64,000 nucleotides of DNA, from positions 62,001 through 126,000 of the forward strand of contig CAIYXP010000191.1 in NCBI GenBank assembly GCA_903930145.1, written 5' to 3'. The notes under the pieces were generated by a model. The model saw only the letters and a program-made list of their open reading frames with translations. It did not search any database and was not told where the DNA came from. Position 1 is the stretch's first letter; each line of letters begins with the position of its first letter. The position numbers and the translations under genes are program-made. Source of the DNA: an uncultured Methylococcaceae bacterium. Its GTDB lineage: Bacteria > Pseudomonadota > Gammaproteobacteria > Methylococcales > Methylococcaceae. Positions 24,969 to 33,384 of this stretch are shown piece by piece.

Positions 24969-27794
24969 ATGACTAAAACTCAAGCTTATCATCGCCGGGC
25001 TTGTCGATGGGTTTTGACTGCCGTTTGCGGACTGGCATTGATCGGTTGCGATAAATTTTCCCAGAAAACCCCGCAGCAGCATGTCGAGAAGGCCAAGGCA
25101 TATCTCGATGCGGGCGATTTGAAGAATGGGAGCATCGAATTGAAGACCGCATTGCAGCAACAAACCGACTTGGTGGAGGCTCGCCGCTTGCTGGGCCAGA
25201 CCGATTTGGCGATGGGCAAGGGTGCGGACGCGGAAAAGGAACTGCGCCAAGCTGTCAGCCTAGGCTTGGCTAGGCGTGTCGTGTTGCAGGATTTGGCAGA
25301 AAGCTTGGAAATGCAAGGGAAATTTAAGGAAATCCTGGATGAAATCACGGTTGAGCCCTCCCTGCTTCCGTTTGAACAGGCTTATGTCCATGTCTATCGT
25401 GGTAATGCGCTGCTGGCGTTGGGGCAGTTGGAGCAGGCGAAAACCGAATATGAGGATGCTTTGCATGCGAACCCCGCGTCCCCGTTCGCCATGGTCGGTT
25501 TGGCCCGCTTGTCGATTGCTGATAAAGACTTGGCAAAAGCGGGGCGCTGGTTGGATGAGGCGGTCAAGGCCGGGCCCAAGGAGGCCAAGGTGTGGAGCTT
25601 CCGTGGCGACTATTTCAAGGCCAAGGAGGAACCCGACATTGCCTTGGAAAGTTACACCAAAGCCATCGAGCTTGGCCGGAATAATTTTGTAGATAGGGGC
25701 AACCGGGCGTTGATTCTGCTCGACATGGGAAAATACACGGAGGCGGCGGAGGATGCCCGGGTGCTGCGGCGGGATGCGCCCAACTTCTTCGCGGGCCACC
25801 TCGTCGAGGGTTTGCTTGCGCTGACGGACAAGGATTATGCCAAGGCGCAGGCCGGGTTGCAGGAGGCGATGAAGCAGAACCCGCGCTACCTCCCGCTCTA
25901 TTATTACTTGGCCTATGTCCATTTGATGCAAAACCATCTCGAACAAGCCGACCAATTGCTCAGTGAGTTTTTGAAAGGTTTGCCGAACTCGGTGGGCGGT
26001 CATGCGTTGATGGCGATGACCAAGCTCAGGCTGGGAGATTATGCGGGGGCTAGGCAATACGCTGAGCCGTTGTTGAAGGCTGCGCCCAAGGACCCCGGCG
26101 CGGTGCAGATCATGGGGCTGATCGATTTCGCCCAGGGCGACCGGGACTCGGCGCTTAAGTTACTGGAGAAAGCGGTCATTCTCGACCCGAAATCAGCCTA
26201 TCCCCAACTTGCCATGGGGCTTGCCCTGTTAGGCAAGGGCGAGAAAGAAAAGGGAATTGCGGCGATGGAGGCGGCAGTCAAGTTGGACGAATCCAACGCC
26301 GATGCGTGGAGTATCCTCGCTTTGACCGAAATCGAGCAGCGCCAGTACGACAAGGCTAAAACAACCATAGCCGCAATGAAGGCGCGCCAACCGGACAGCC
26401 CCCTACCTTTGGATTTGGAGGGTACCTTGCACTCCGCGCAGGGGCAGGCGAAGCAGGCGAACGAGAGCTTCCAAGCGGCTTGGGCCAAGTCAGCCGGGAA
26501 CCCCATGGCAGGTTTGAATCTGGCGAGGCAGGCGATGGCCGCCAACAAAATGGATGAGGCGAGGGGTTATTTGGAAAAGATACTTGCCCTCCATCCGCAG
26601 GACTTGAATGCGCGGTTGACCCTAGTGGAGTTGGATGCCGCCCAAGGCAGGTACGCAGAAGCCCAGGCTAGGCTGGAAGACACGGTCAAGCAGTTTCCGC
26701 AAGCCGTGCAACCCCGTGTCATCCTAGCCCGCCACTTTGTCCTATTCGGGCAACCGCAGCAGGCGCTGCCCTTGCTCAAGGAGATTGCGGCTGGCAACCA
26801 GGGCGACCCCGTGTTTTTGGAAACCTACACACAGGTCTTGGTGGAAAACCGTCAGGGGGACACCGCCATCGAGTCCGCCAAGGAGTGGGCGAGGCTCAAA
26901 CCCGGGTCCGCCGAGGCCCATTATTGGCTGGCCCGCGCCTATGCCGATAGTGGGCAAGCCCTGAACACATCGCTGGAATTGGATCGGGCGCTGGCGATCG
27001 ACCGCAATCTGGTGTCTGCCAGGATCATGCAAGTTCAAACGATGGGCCAGAATAGTCCAGACAAGGCCGTCCAACTGATGGATGAGTTGCGTCGCGACCA
27101 CCCCGACAATGTCCAAGTTTTGACGCTGGCGGGTTGGCTGGCGCGGCAAAGGAACCAGATGCAAAGTTCCTTGTTGGCCTACCAGCAAGCTTTCGACAAG
27201 TCCAAGACCCATGAGACAGTGACCAACTTGGCGCAGGCGCAATGGTTTTCCGGGCACAAGGAGCAGGCTGTCTCCACCTTGGAAAAATGGCGCGAACAAT
27301 ACCCGCAGGATTGGGCGGCCCGCGTTGTGTTGTCGGGCATGTATGCGGATTTAGGGAAAGAGCGGGAGGCTTTGGCAGAGTTGGAGAAAGCGAGCAAGTC
27401 CGCCCCGTCGAATCCTGTGATCCTCAACGAACTGGCTTGGCGGCTGCGCAAAAGCGACCCTTCCGCCGCACTCAATCATGCCGAAAAAGCGTATGCCATC
27501 GCCCCGAACGACCTGACCATCCTCGACACGCTGACGGCATTGTTAACCGACACTGGCGCGAAGGAGCGGGCTTTGCGCTTGCTGCGGCAGTCGCGCAAGC
27601 AAATGTCAGGAAATTTTACACTTCGCTTCCACTATGCCGCGGCCTTGGCAGAGGCGGGGGACTCGCGTGAAGCCATGCGCGAGTTGCAAGACTTGCTGTC
27701 GGTTGGCGGCTCCTTCGCCGAGCGGTTGCAAGCCGATGAACTGTTGAAAAAACTATCCGACCAAGAGCGCGAGCGTGAAAAGGAACAAGAATAG
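24969..27794 (+). CDS. prsT: PEP-CTERM system TPR-repeat lipoprotein PrsT
   Basis: 941 residues from the ATG at 24969, which follows AAGGAAGGAC; an in-frame ATG at 24936 is upstream of this site. A lipobox (LTAVCGLALIGC) is followed by DKFSQKTPQQHVEKAKAYLDAGDLKNGSIELKTALQQ, the conserved opening of PrsT (TIGR02917). Roughly twenty tandem TPR units fill the rest (GNALLALGQLEQAKTEYEDAL, LRLGDYAGARQYAEPLL and others). Such proteins accompany exosortase/PEP-CTERM loci and exopolysaccharide genes and are presumed to be scaffold proteins. No exosortase gene (epsH) is present in this window. The stop codon lies within the target-site duplication of the MITE downstream. Confidence 0.9.
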   Translation: MTKTQAYHRRACRWVLTAVCGLALIGCDKFSQKTPQQHVEKAKAYLDAGDLKNGSIELKTALQQQTDLVEARRLLGQTDLAMGKGADAEKELRQAVSLGLARRVVLQDLAESLEMQGKFKEILDEITVEPSLLPFEQAYVHVYRGNALLALGQLEQAKTEYEDALHANPASPFAMVGLARLSIADKDLAKAGRWLDEAVKAGPKEAKVWSFRGDYFKAKEEPDIALESYTKAIELGRNNFVDRGNRALILLDMGKYTEAAEDARVLRRDAPNFFAGHLVEGLLALTDKDYAKAQAGLQEAMKQNPRYLPLYYYLAYVHLMQNHLEQADQLLSEFLKGLPNSVGGHALMAMTKLRLGDYAGARQYAEPLLKAAPKDPGAVQIMGLIDFAQGDRDSALKLLEKAVILDPKSAYPQLAMGLALLGKGEKEKGIAAMEAAVKLDESNADAWSILALTEIEQRQYDKAKTTIAAMKARQPDSPLPLDLEGTLHSAQGQAKQANESFQAAWAKSAGNPMAGLNLARQAMAANKMDEARGYLEKILALHPQDLNARLTLVELDAAQGRYAEAQARLEDTVKQFPQAVQPRVILARHFVLFGQPQQALPLLKEIAAGNQGDPVFLETYTQVLVENRQGDTAIESAKEWARLKPGSAEAHYWLARAYADSGQALNTSLELDRALAIDRNLVSARIMQVQTMGQNSPDKAVQLMDELRRDHPDNVQVLTLAGWLARQRNQMQSSLLAYQQAFDKSKTHETVTNLAQAQWFSGHKEQAVSTLEKWREQYPQDWAARVVLSGMYADLGKEREALAELEKASKSAPSNPVILNELAWRLRKSDPSAALNHAEKAYAIAPNDLTILDTLTALLTDTGAKERALRLLRQSRKQMSGNFTLRFHYAAALAEAGDSREAMRELQDLLSVGGSFAERLQADELLKKLSDQEREREKEQE

Positions 27795-28084
27795 TGGTCA
27801 GCAATTCTCATTATGGCTAAAACGCCGTCATTCCGGCATGGACTGCCGGAATCCAGTGCCATGGACGGTAACTTGTCGGTGCATAAGTGTCTGATTAAAC
27901 AGGAATGGCAAATCCTAGTTTCACGTCCATGTGACTGGATGCATTCGGAACATCCCTGTCCCGAACCCTACGGGCGGCTGGCCTAAGCAAATCGGCTGTC
28001 CTGCCGATTTGTCCTGCTTCCCGGCAGGAATGACGGGTTATACATCAACGCTTTGCCTCATAATGAGAATTGCTGAATAGTGGT
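27790..28084. mobile_element. MITE-like element of 277 bp with 9-bp target-site duplication
   Basis: The element (27799-28075) has inverted ends: CAGCAATTCTCATTATG at the left and, at the right, GCCTCATAATGAGAATTGCTG (reverse complement CAGCAATTCTCATTATGAGGC). It is flanked by the direct repeat AATAGTGGT at 27790-27798 and 28076-28084. It has no coding capacity for a transposase. Inside are sub-terminal inverted sequences (CGTCATTCCGGCATGG near the left end, GGCAGGAATGACGGG near the right end). It inserted at the very end of prsT: the TAG stop is part of the duplicated target, so the gene remained intact. Confidence 0.88.
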
Positions 28085-28102
28085 GCTGAGACTTGACAGG
28101 AG

Positions 28103-28120
28103 TGTCAGTAAATTTTACAG
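28103..28120 (+). promoter_or_regulatory. Putative enhancer site 1 (TGTCA-type motif)
   Basis: TGTCAGTAAATTTTACAG. The core GTAAA-T-TTTAC is an inverted repeat. The motif recurs at 28289-28306 and lies about 270 bp upstream of the sigma-54 -12 element, a usual distance for an activator of the NtrC/PrsR type. Confidence 0.5.
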
Positions 28121-28288
28121 CCAGTTTGCATGGAAAATCGATGAATTGTCGCCATGGGCTGGATTGCGGCCAAAAAACAAAAGCCGATACCTTGACAAGT
28201 GAAGAAAAATCTATATTATCTATATTAAATGATTGTTTTTTTATAGAAAGCAGTGTAATGACTTGAATAGTTGCTTTACATCGAAAGC

Positions 28289-28306
28289 TGTCAAAAAATT
28301 TTACAC
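28289..28306 (+). promoter_or_regulatory. Putative enhancer site 2 (TGTCA-type motif)
   Basis: TGTCAAAAAATTTTACAC, matching site 1 in TGTCA and in ATTTTACA with the same spacing, about 75 bp upstream of the sigma-54 -24 element. Confidence 0.5.
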
Positions 28307-28378
28307 TTAGTTTTGCGCAAGATTTTAGCTTAAAAAAAACCGCGTTTAACCAATTGACATTTATGTTTTTTTTGTTTA

Positions 28379-28394
28379 TGGTACAAATATTGCA
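28379..28394 (+). promoter_or_regulatory. Putative sigma-54 (-24/-12) promoter
   Basis: TGGTACAAATATTGCA has the essential GG (28380-28381) and GC (28392-28393) separated by exactly ten bases and matches TGGCAC-N5-TTGCA apart from one base. It lies 56 bases upstream of the ATG of the PEP-CTERM protein gene. PEP-CTERM genes in other bacteria are known to be under RpoN and the PrsK/PrsR two-component system. Confidence 0.65.
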
Positions 28395-28449
28395 TTATAG
28401 TGATGACGAAATTTGCTCCAGCCCCCTTATATATAGGAAGTAGTTTGAT

Positions 28450-29379
28450 ATGAAGCTTAACAAGTTTGCTGCTACATTCGCAGCGCTATCTATCTTCGGT
28501 ATGGGTTCAGCGCAGGCTGATTCATTTGCATCAGCGGTTCTAACCATCACCAATATAAAGTGGATTAACAACGCCACAAACCTTCCGCTTGTCAATGGTG
28601 GAGAAGGCACCATCATAGGCGGACAAAACAAGGCGGATGCTTCGGTTAATTTGACGGGCTTTTCAACTCTGCCGATTTCCGACACCCCGTCTCTCGACAC
28701 AGGTGGGCAGATCCCTTTCAGGAATACCTGCATCGGAGTGGATTGCACGGGCACCCCCCCTAATCCAGGGCCACCAGCCAATGTGTTGCCCAATGGCAAG
28801 ACCTACAGCTATGCTGACTACTCACTGTCGGGGGCGGTAGTTGATGTTCCGCCAGCCATCGCTGCCGGCGCAAATGCCAACAGCACGGCGCAAGTCGATT
28901 TGTCCGGCAAGATTGGCAATCCTTCTGCGGGTACATCGTCTTCCAATGTAGGCAGTAACGCGTCATTCAGCATCAAGCCTACAAACACCGTTTCGACACG
29001 TTTTGAGTTGGATTACGCAGTGCATCTGGTCGCCAACATCGTTGGCCCATTCGGGGCTGGAGATGCGGCAAAGGCCAGCAGCAAATGGAATCTAATCGTG
29101 CGCGACAATGCCGACCATATTAACTTTTTACCCCCTGAACTCAACTTTAGCGTGGCGACGACGGGAGCTAATGGGTTGAGCCAATACAATGCAACAGGGA
29201 AATTGGTTAGCGGCAATTTCACCATGGACGCGGGCGAAATCTACTCTTTCACCATCTCGTCCAATGTACAGGCCGAAGGTTTGCGCGATTTCGTTCCAGA
29301 GCCGGATTCCTTGGCGTTGTTTGGCATCGGCGCAGTGGGGCTGATGGTTTCTAGCTTGCGTCGGCGCAAATTGGCATAA
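28450..29379 (+). CDS. PEP-CTERM sorting-domain surface protein
   Basis: 309 residues with an N-terminal signal peptide (FAATFAALSIFGMGSAQA) and a typical C-terminal PEP-CTERM tripartite tail: VPEPDSLALFGIGAVGLMV, then a short basic SLRRRKLA end. The tail is recognised and cleaved by exosortase. The mature part is rich in Asn, Ser, Thr and Gly, with a likely beta-sandwich and no enzyme motif. No exosortase lies in this window; prsT and the two acyltransferase genes nearby belong to the same sorting system. AGGAAGTAG supplies a ribosome-binding site. Expression is probably sigma-54 dependent, and a strong intrinsic terminator follows. Confidence 0.93.
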   Translation: MKLNKFAATFAALSIFGMGSAQADSFASAVLTITNIKWINNATNLPLVNGGEGTIIGGQNKADASVNLTGFSTLPISDTPSLDTGGQIPFRNTCIGVDCTGTPPNPGPPANVLPNGKTYSYADYSLSGAVVDVPPAIAAGANANSTAQVDLSGKIGNPSAGTSSSNVGSNASFSIKPTNTVSTRFELDYAVHLVANIVGPFGAGDAAKASSKWNLIVRDNADHINFLPPELNFSVATTGANGLSQYNATGKLVSGNFTMDAGEIYSFTISSNVQAEGLRDFVPEPDSLALFGIGAVGLMVSSLRRRKLA

Positions 29380-29409
29380 GCCTGAAGCGGCATTTTGTTT
29401 CACCCAAAA

Positions 29410-29450
29410 AAACCCGGTCTTGTACCGGGTTTTTTTTGGGGCGCCCCAAA
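29410..29450. terminator. Intrinsic terminator and adjacent palindrome
   Basis: ACCCGGT and ACCGGGT form a stem followed by eight T residues (29430-29437). This is directly followed by the perfect palindrome TTTGGGGCGCCCCAAA (29435-29450). Transcription of the plus-strand PEP-CTERM gene should stop here. The palindrome could serve the converging flavoprotein gene as well. Confidence 0.88.
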
Positions 29451-29479
29451 GCACACTTTGGCGCTTCTGGCTTGTCCTG

Positions 29480-31093
29480 TCAGCGGATGTATCGCCCCGG
29501 CGCGAGAATGCCGTTCGGGTCCAAGGCATCCTTCATTGTTTTCAGCAAATCCGTGTAAGCCGTTTCCTGCGGTGGCAGCTTGTCCATCGCATGGGTGCTG
29601 AGGCGGTAGGGGTAGTAACCGGCGGAGGTCAATTCCGCCAGTAATTGGTCATGACATTGCAGCGCCTTGTCGTCCTCGCCCGGCACCGACCGGTCAAAGG
29701 CGATGGTGATGACGCAACTGAGTGCGCGTTCGGTCAGTAGCGTGATGGCGACCATCGGCTCAAAGCCGTGACGGGCAAAGATCGGCAGCAAGATGTCATA
29801 GATGGCTTTGGCATGTTCGCCGTCTATCGGCGCGATGGGGGCGCACCACAACAAACCACACGCATCGCGGTCAGGGTCCGTTTGTGTCGGCACATCGCCT
29901 TTTTTGCGCCAATAGGCACTCTCCATGAAGTAATCCGTCGGAATGCCCTTGGTCAGGTCGTAAACCGGCTTCAAGGTTTCCAGCATGTGCGGCAAATTGA
30001 TGCCGGTCAGCCAGCGGTAGGGGTGCTTGACGAGGTTTGCCGCCTTCAACAGCCATGGGTTGATAAAGGCGACCCGCTTGGCCTTGCCCTTCAATTGCCT
30101 TTTGATGGCACGACGGGCCGAGGCGACCTCCAGCCAACTGCCGCACAGCGAGGTGTAGCCGTTCCACGCCCCGCAATCCCACATCTTGACTGCCTCGTCC
30201 ATCGCCTCTTTCGGCAGTGGGGTCACCCCGCCGGTCTTTTCCCAAGGGTAAGGCTGCATCGAAGTGACGACTTTGTAGTCATTGGCGATGTGGATTGCGC
30301 TTTTGATCGTGCCGTTCAACCGCAAGGGCCGCAACAGGTCGATGATCTCGCCGATTTGCCCGGGGTGACGGAAACTGAAGAAAACATATTCGTGGTAGGC
30401 CGGCGCAGGCATTAGCCAGATCGTCGCCCGGGTGATAATGCCCAGGTTCGATTGGGTGAACAGGCCATCCAGGTAAGGGCCTAGGCCCCAGCGGTAGATG
30501 CCCTTGGCCTTCGCGTTGGCAAACCGCCCCATTCCAGTGTGGATGCAGTCCCCGTTGGGTAGCACCACTTCCATGCCCCCAGTATTGTTGAAATGGTCGC
30601 CATAGGGCGTGTGGCCGAAGCCGCGTTCGGCAAGGTTGCCGACGAGGCTGTGGCTTTGCGTGTTCCCGGTGGCGTCCATCCACAATTTGGAGCCTTTTTC
30701 CTTCAGGAATTCATAAAGCTGCTTCTGGGTGACACCCGGCTCCAGCGTCACATAGCCGAGTTCCTCGCTGAAATCGACGATGTTTTTCATGCGGCTCAAT
30801 TCGAGGATGATGCAGTTGTCCGCCGTCGGGACGCGGGAGCCGTAGCCGTAATTTAGCCCTGTGCTGATGGGGTAGAGCGGTGCCTTGAATTGGTTGGCGA
30901 TGCGGACGCAGGCTTGGACTTCTTCGGTCGACCCCGGCAGGAGGATGGCCGGGATCGTGTGGCGGGTCAGGTAGGTCGTGGTGGCGTATTGCAAGCGTGT
31001 CGCCGCGTCGGTCACCACGTTTTCGCCGCCCAAGGCCGAACGGAATGCGTCAAGCAAGTCTTTGTTGGGTGCTGTCTCTGAGACCATATCCAT
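29480..31093 (-). CDS. FAD-binding oxidase/dehydrogenase of the vanillyl-alcohol oxidase family
   Basis: About 537 residues. The N-terminal FAD (PCMH-type) domain has AILLPGSTEEVQACVRIAN, PLYPISTGLNYGYGS, GYVTLEPGVTQKQLYEFL and GNLAERGFGHTPYGDHFNNTGGMEVVLPNG. The C-terminal cap domain ends in LKTMKDALDPNGILAPGRY. The pattern is that of the VAO/4-cresol dehydrogenase flavoprotein (PchF) group, which oxidises para-substituted phenols. No cytochrome subunit gene is adjacent. The frame extends upstream, but ATG 31093 or 31087, next to AGG, is preferred. It lies on the same strand behind an exosortase-associated acyltransferase gene and is probably co-transcribed with it; a role in making a phenol- or tyrosine-derived acyl compound is only speculation. 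Confidence 0.85.
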   Translation of the reverse strand: MDMVSETAPNKDLLDAFRSALGGENVVTDAATRLQYATTTYLTRHTIPAILLPGSTEEVQACVRIANQFKAPLYPISTGLNYGYGSRVPTADNCIILELSRMKNIVDFSEELGYVTLEPGVTQKQLYEFLKEKGSKLWMDATGNTQSHSLVGNLAERGFGHTPYGDHFNNTGGMEVVLPNGDCIHTGMGRFANAKAKGIYRWGLGPYLDGLFTQSNLGIITRATIWLMPAPAYHEYVFFSFRHPGQIGEIIDLLRPLRLNGTIKSAIHIANDYKVVTSMQPYPWEKTGGVTPLPKEAMDEAVKMWDCGAWNGYTSLCGSWLEVASARRAIKRQLKGKAKRVAFINPWLLKAANLVKHPYRWLTGINLPHMLETLKPVYDLTKGIPTDYFMESAYWRKKGDVPTQTDPDRDACGLLWCAPIAPIDGEHAKAIYDILLPIFARHGFEPMVAITLLTERALSCVITIAFDRSVPGEDDKALQCHDQLLAELTSAGYYPYRLSTHAMDKLPPQETAYTDLLKTMKDALDPNGILAPGRYIR

Positions 31094-31152
31094 ACCTCTG
31101 TTTTTATGTTGATTTTGGTTAGGTATCCAAAAGTCCGCTGCCTTTCTCGCTG

Positions 31153-32016
31153 TCAAGTCGGGCCAAATGACCCGCAAGGCTCGCCTTGCCAGTGTTCACA
31201 ATTTTTGGTGAGGCAGACCTTGTGGATCCGGGGTTTTTTGAAGTCTACCACAGGTGTGGTGGGTTGACGATATTCGACGAATTCCTCCACGGGCGGCAGG
31301 ACTTGGGCCGCAGCTTTGCCCGTATGCCTGTCGGTCAAATCGGATGCCCGACAGTAATGCACGTAAAGGTTTTTCCGGTGAAATGCCTGCAAGGCGTGAT
31401 GCGTGCTGAACAGATGAAGCGGAAAATCCGACAGGTCGAATTTGTAGGGGAAGCGCTGTCCGCGGAAAAGGGTTTTATCGCCAATTTGTGGGCAGTTGAT
31501 GCCCATTTTTCTGATGACTTTGGCGAGCGATGGGCGGCAGAGGAAATAAATCTTTTGTGCCTCGCATTGCCTGGAGTATTCTATGCCTGCGGAAATGGCG
31601 TTGAATACCAGGCACATGTCGGGGTCGTCGGTATCGCCCGTCGGTTTTCTGATGATTTTTTGGAATGGCCGTATGATTGCCAGCCTGGAAAATTCGACGA
31701 CGGTTTTTTCCGGGTGCGGCCTGTGGTTATGGGTGATGTGGGCATGTTGGTGGATGGGCAGGTTATGCAATTTGTCGATGATCAGGCGAAATGTGCCAAC
31801 CCACTGGTTGTCAGCCCTGTGTCTGATTAAGAAATGCACTGACTGGTCGTCGTATTCATCCTTTTCCATCTCGTCCGGGAATTTTCTGGCTTCCTCGTAG
31901 CCCTTTTCGATGCAGTAAATCTGATAACGGAGGTTAAAGTGGATGTTTTTGCTCTCTTCCGTATTGGCCAAAATGACATCATACCCCGTCGTATTTTTGT
32001 TTATATGCGTATGCAT
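31153..32016 (-). CDS. PEP-CTERM/exosortase-associated acyltransferase (N-acyl amino acid synthase type)
   Basis: About 288 residues. The acyl-homoserine-lactone-synthase-like GNAT fold shows as FNLRYQIYCIEKGYEEARKFPD, HFLIRHRADNQWVGTFRLI and VVEFSRLAI, followed by AISAGIEYSRQCEAQKIYFLCRPSL. This is the TIGR03694 family found with exosortase systems. Environmental members make long-chain N-acyl amino acids. The frame could start upstream, but the ATG at 32016 (after GGGGTCAG) begins where homology is expected; no strong ribosome-binding site is seen. It is divergent from a paralogous gene at 32539 and is followed by the flavoprotein gene. Confidence 0.87.
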   Translation of the reverse strand: MHTHINKNTTGYDVILANTEESKNIHFNLRYQIYCIEKGYEEARKFPDEMEKDEYDDQSVHFLIRHRADNQWVGTFRLIIDKLHNLPIHQHAHITHNHRPHPEKTVVEFSRLAIIRPFQKIIRKPTGDTDDPDMCLVFNAISAGIEYSRQCEAQKIYFLCRPSLAKVIRKMGINCPQIGDKTLFRGQRFPYKFDLSDFPLHLFSTHHALQAFHRKNLYVHYCRASDLTDRHTGKAAAQVLPPVEEFVEYRQPTTPVVDFKKPRIHKVCLTKNCEHWQGEPCGSFGPT

Positions 32017-32538
32017 GTTTACTGACCCCATTAAAAAGTAAGTACCATAATGGTAAAAAGAATGACTTTTGCACTTGGCCTCTTTCTGTAGGCGGGCTTT
32101 GAGTGCTGGAAACGAGTAATTTCGAACTGGGCGGCAGAGGCTTGATGACATTCAGGCTAAAACAAGGCGACACATGACCCGCCTTGTTTGGATGCAACGT
32201 ACCCATGAGCCTGTGCAGCCCAGTCGCGAACCAAGATCCGTTGATTTAGCTCTACATTTCCCTACCTCTTCGTGGGAGGGTCCTGTTTAGTTTTGGGGAA
32301 AGTGTTATTGTAAGGAATAAGGCCTGTATGGACAAATAAAACCCTGCGGTGGGCTTGTCTTTGCAGGGGTTATTGTGTTGGCGGTGTCAGATGTCTGCAA
32401 AAACCGACAATTCCAACTGCCGCCCTAGCTTGCAAAGTACGCGCTTTTTAGGCTTTGAGTGGGGAGAGAAAGCAGTGCGTCCGCATTTGCTTTCATTGTC
32501 TGGCATCCTTTTGGTTGGTGTGCGATACTTATCAAATT
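32017..32538. promoter_or_regulatory. Divergent intergenic region between the two acyltransferase genes
   Basis: A non-coding stretch of about 520 bp. It must contain two promoters, neither of which is clear-cut. It includes a terminator-like hairpin at 32340-32372. No TGTCA...TTTTACA motif or GG-N10-GC sigma-54 site like that before the PEP-CTERM gene was recognised here. Confidence 0.35.
32340..32372. terminator. Hairpin in the divergent acyltransferase spacer
   Basis: ACCCTGC (32341-32347) pairs with GCAGGGGT (32363-32370), allowing one bulge. Its position inside a divergent spacer is unusual for a terminator, so it may be a leader structure of the plus-strand gene. Confidence 0.4.
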
Positions 32539-33276
32539 ATGAGCGATTACTTTAAAACCTTTTCCCAGTACTTTAACGTCCTTCCCGCCAATAACCCGGA
32601 ACTGTTGCGGCAATCCATGTCGTTACGCTACCAAGTATATTGTGTGGAACAATGCTTTGAAAGCCCCGGGCGATATCCCGACTGTTTGGAATGCGACCAT
32701 TTCGACGGGGTCTCCAAGCATTCCTGCCTTAGGCACTTAGCCAGCCAGCAGTTGGCAGGGACCGTGCGTTTGGTTTTGGTGGATCAAGCCTATCCCGAGC
32801 GGCTGTTTCCCATGGAGGAGCATTGCGAAATCCAGCCAGAATTCAAGAAAGTCATTGAGAGTTACCCTCGAAAGCAAATAGCCGAAATATCGCGCTTGGC
32901 CGTTTCTAAAGAATTTCGTAGGCGTGCCAAGGAGGCCGAGACGGTGCATGGCATCGTCGATCATGACGAGATGGAGCGACGGAGGGAAGAGGAGCGCAGA
33001 ACTGTTCCGCAGATCACTTTGGGATTGTTCCAAGGGATTATAACCATGAGTAAAGAGAGTGACATAAAACTTTGGTTTGCCGCCATGGAGCCGCAATTGC
33101 TCCGGTTGCTGAAGCAATTCGGCATTCTGTTCACACAAGCAGGGCCTACGGTCGATTATCACGGGAAGCGCATACCCTGCATTGCCAGGGCAGATGAACT
33201 GATGGATGGAATCAAGCAAAAGCGCCCTGATGTCTGGGATTTCATCACCCAGCACGGCAAGAACGTACCCGGCTAA
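32539..33276 (+). CDS. Second PEP-CTERM/exosortase-associated acyltransferase
   Basis: About 245 residues. LRQSMSLRYQVYCVEQCFESPGRYPD, HSCLRHLASQQLAGTVRLVLVD and IAEISRLAVSKEF mark the same TIGR03694 family as the gene on the other strand. A GLFQGIITMSKESDIKLWFAAMEPQLLRLL segment matches the later half of the fold. The frame extends upstream to 32455, but the ATG at 32539 begins the conserved domain. The two divergent paralogues differ substantially in sequence, so they probably have different substrates. Linked to the PEP-CTERM sorting locus by family and position. Confidence 0.87.
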   Translation: MSDYFKTFSQYFNVLPANNPELLRQSMSLRYQVYCVEQCFESPGRYPDCLECDHFDGVSKHSCLRHLASQQLAGTVRLVLVDQAYPERLFPMEEHCEIQPEFKKVIESYPRKQIAEISRLAVSKEFRRRAKEAETVHGIVDHDEMERRREEERRTVPQITLGLFQGIITMSKESDIKLWFAAMEPQLLRLLKQFGILFTQAGPTVDYHGKRIPCIARADELMDGIKQKRPDVWDFITQHGKNVPG

Positions 33277-33384
33277 GCCTTATGTTGTTTACAAAGTCGC
33301 GGACGGTGGTCGCCACCCTTGACAAGCGATAACCCCTTGCCGCCTTTGTTATCAATCCGTTAGGCTAAAGACATTTTGAGGTCA

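Larger units (their letters stand above)
28085..28449 (+). promoter_or_regulatory. Regulatory region of the PEP-CTERM gene
   Basis: An AT-rich stretch of 365 bp without a gene. It contains two upstream motifs with a shared TGTCA...TTTTACA pattern and a sigma-54-type promoter, listed separately. A sigma-70-like TTGACA (28354-28359) with a weak TATGGT 17 bp downstream overlaps the sigma-54 site. Confidence 0.55.

Noticed and set aside
32017-32538. Sigma-54 promoters for the acyltransferase genes
   Set aside because: TGGTACTTACTTTTTA on the minus strand has the -24 half but lacks the GC of the -12 element; no TGTCA...TTTTACA motif is near.
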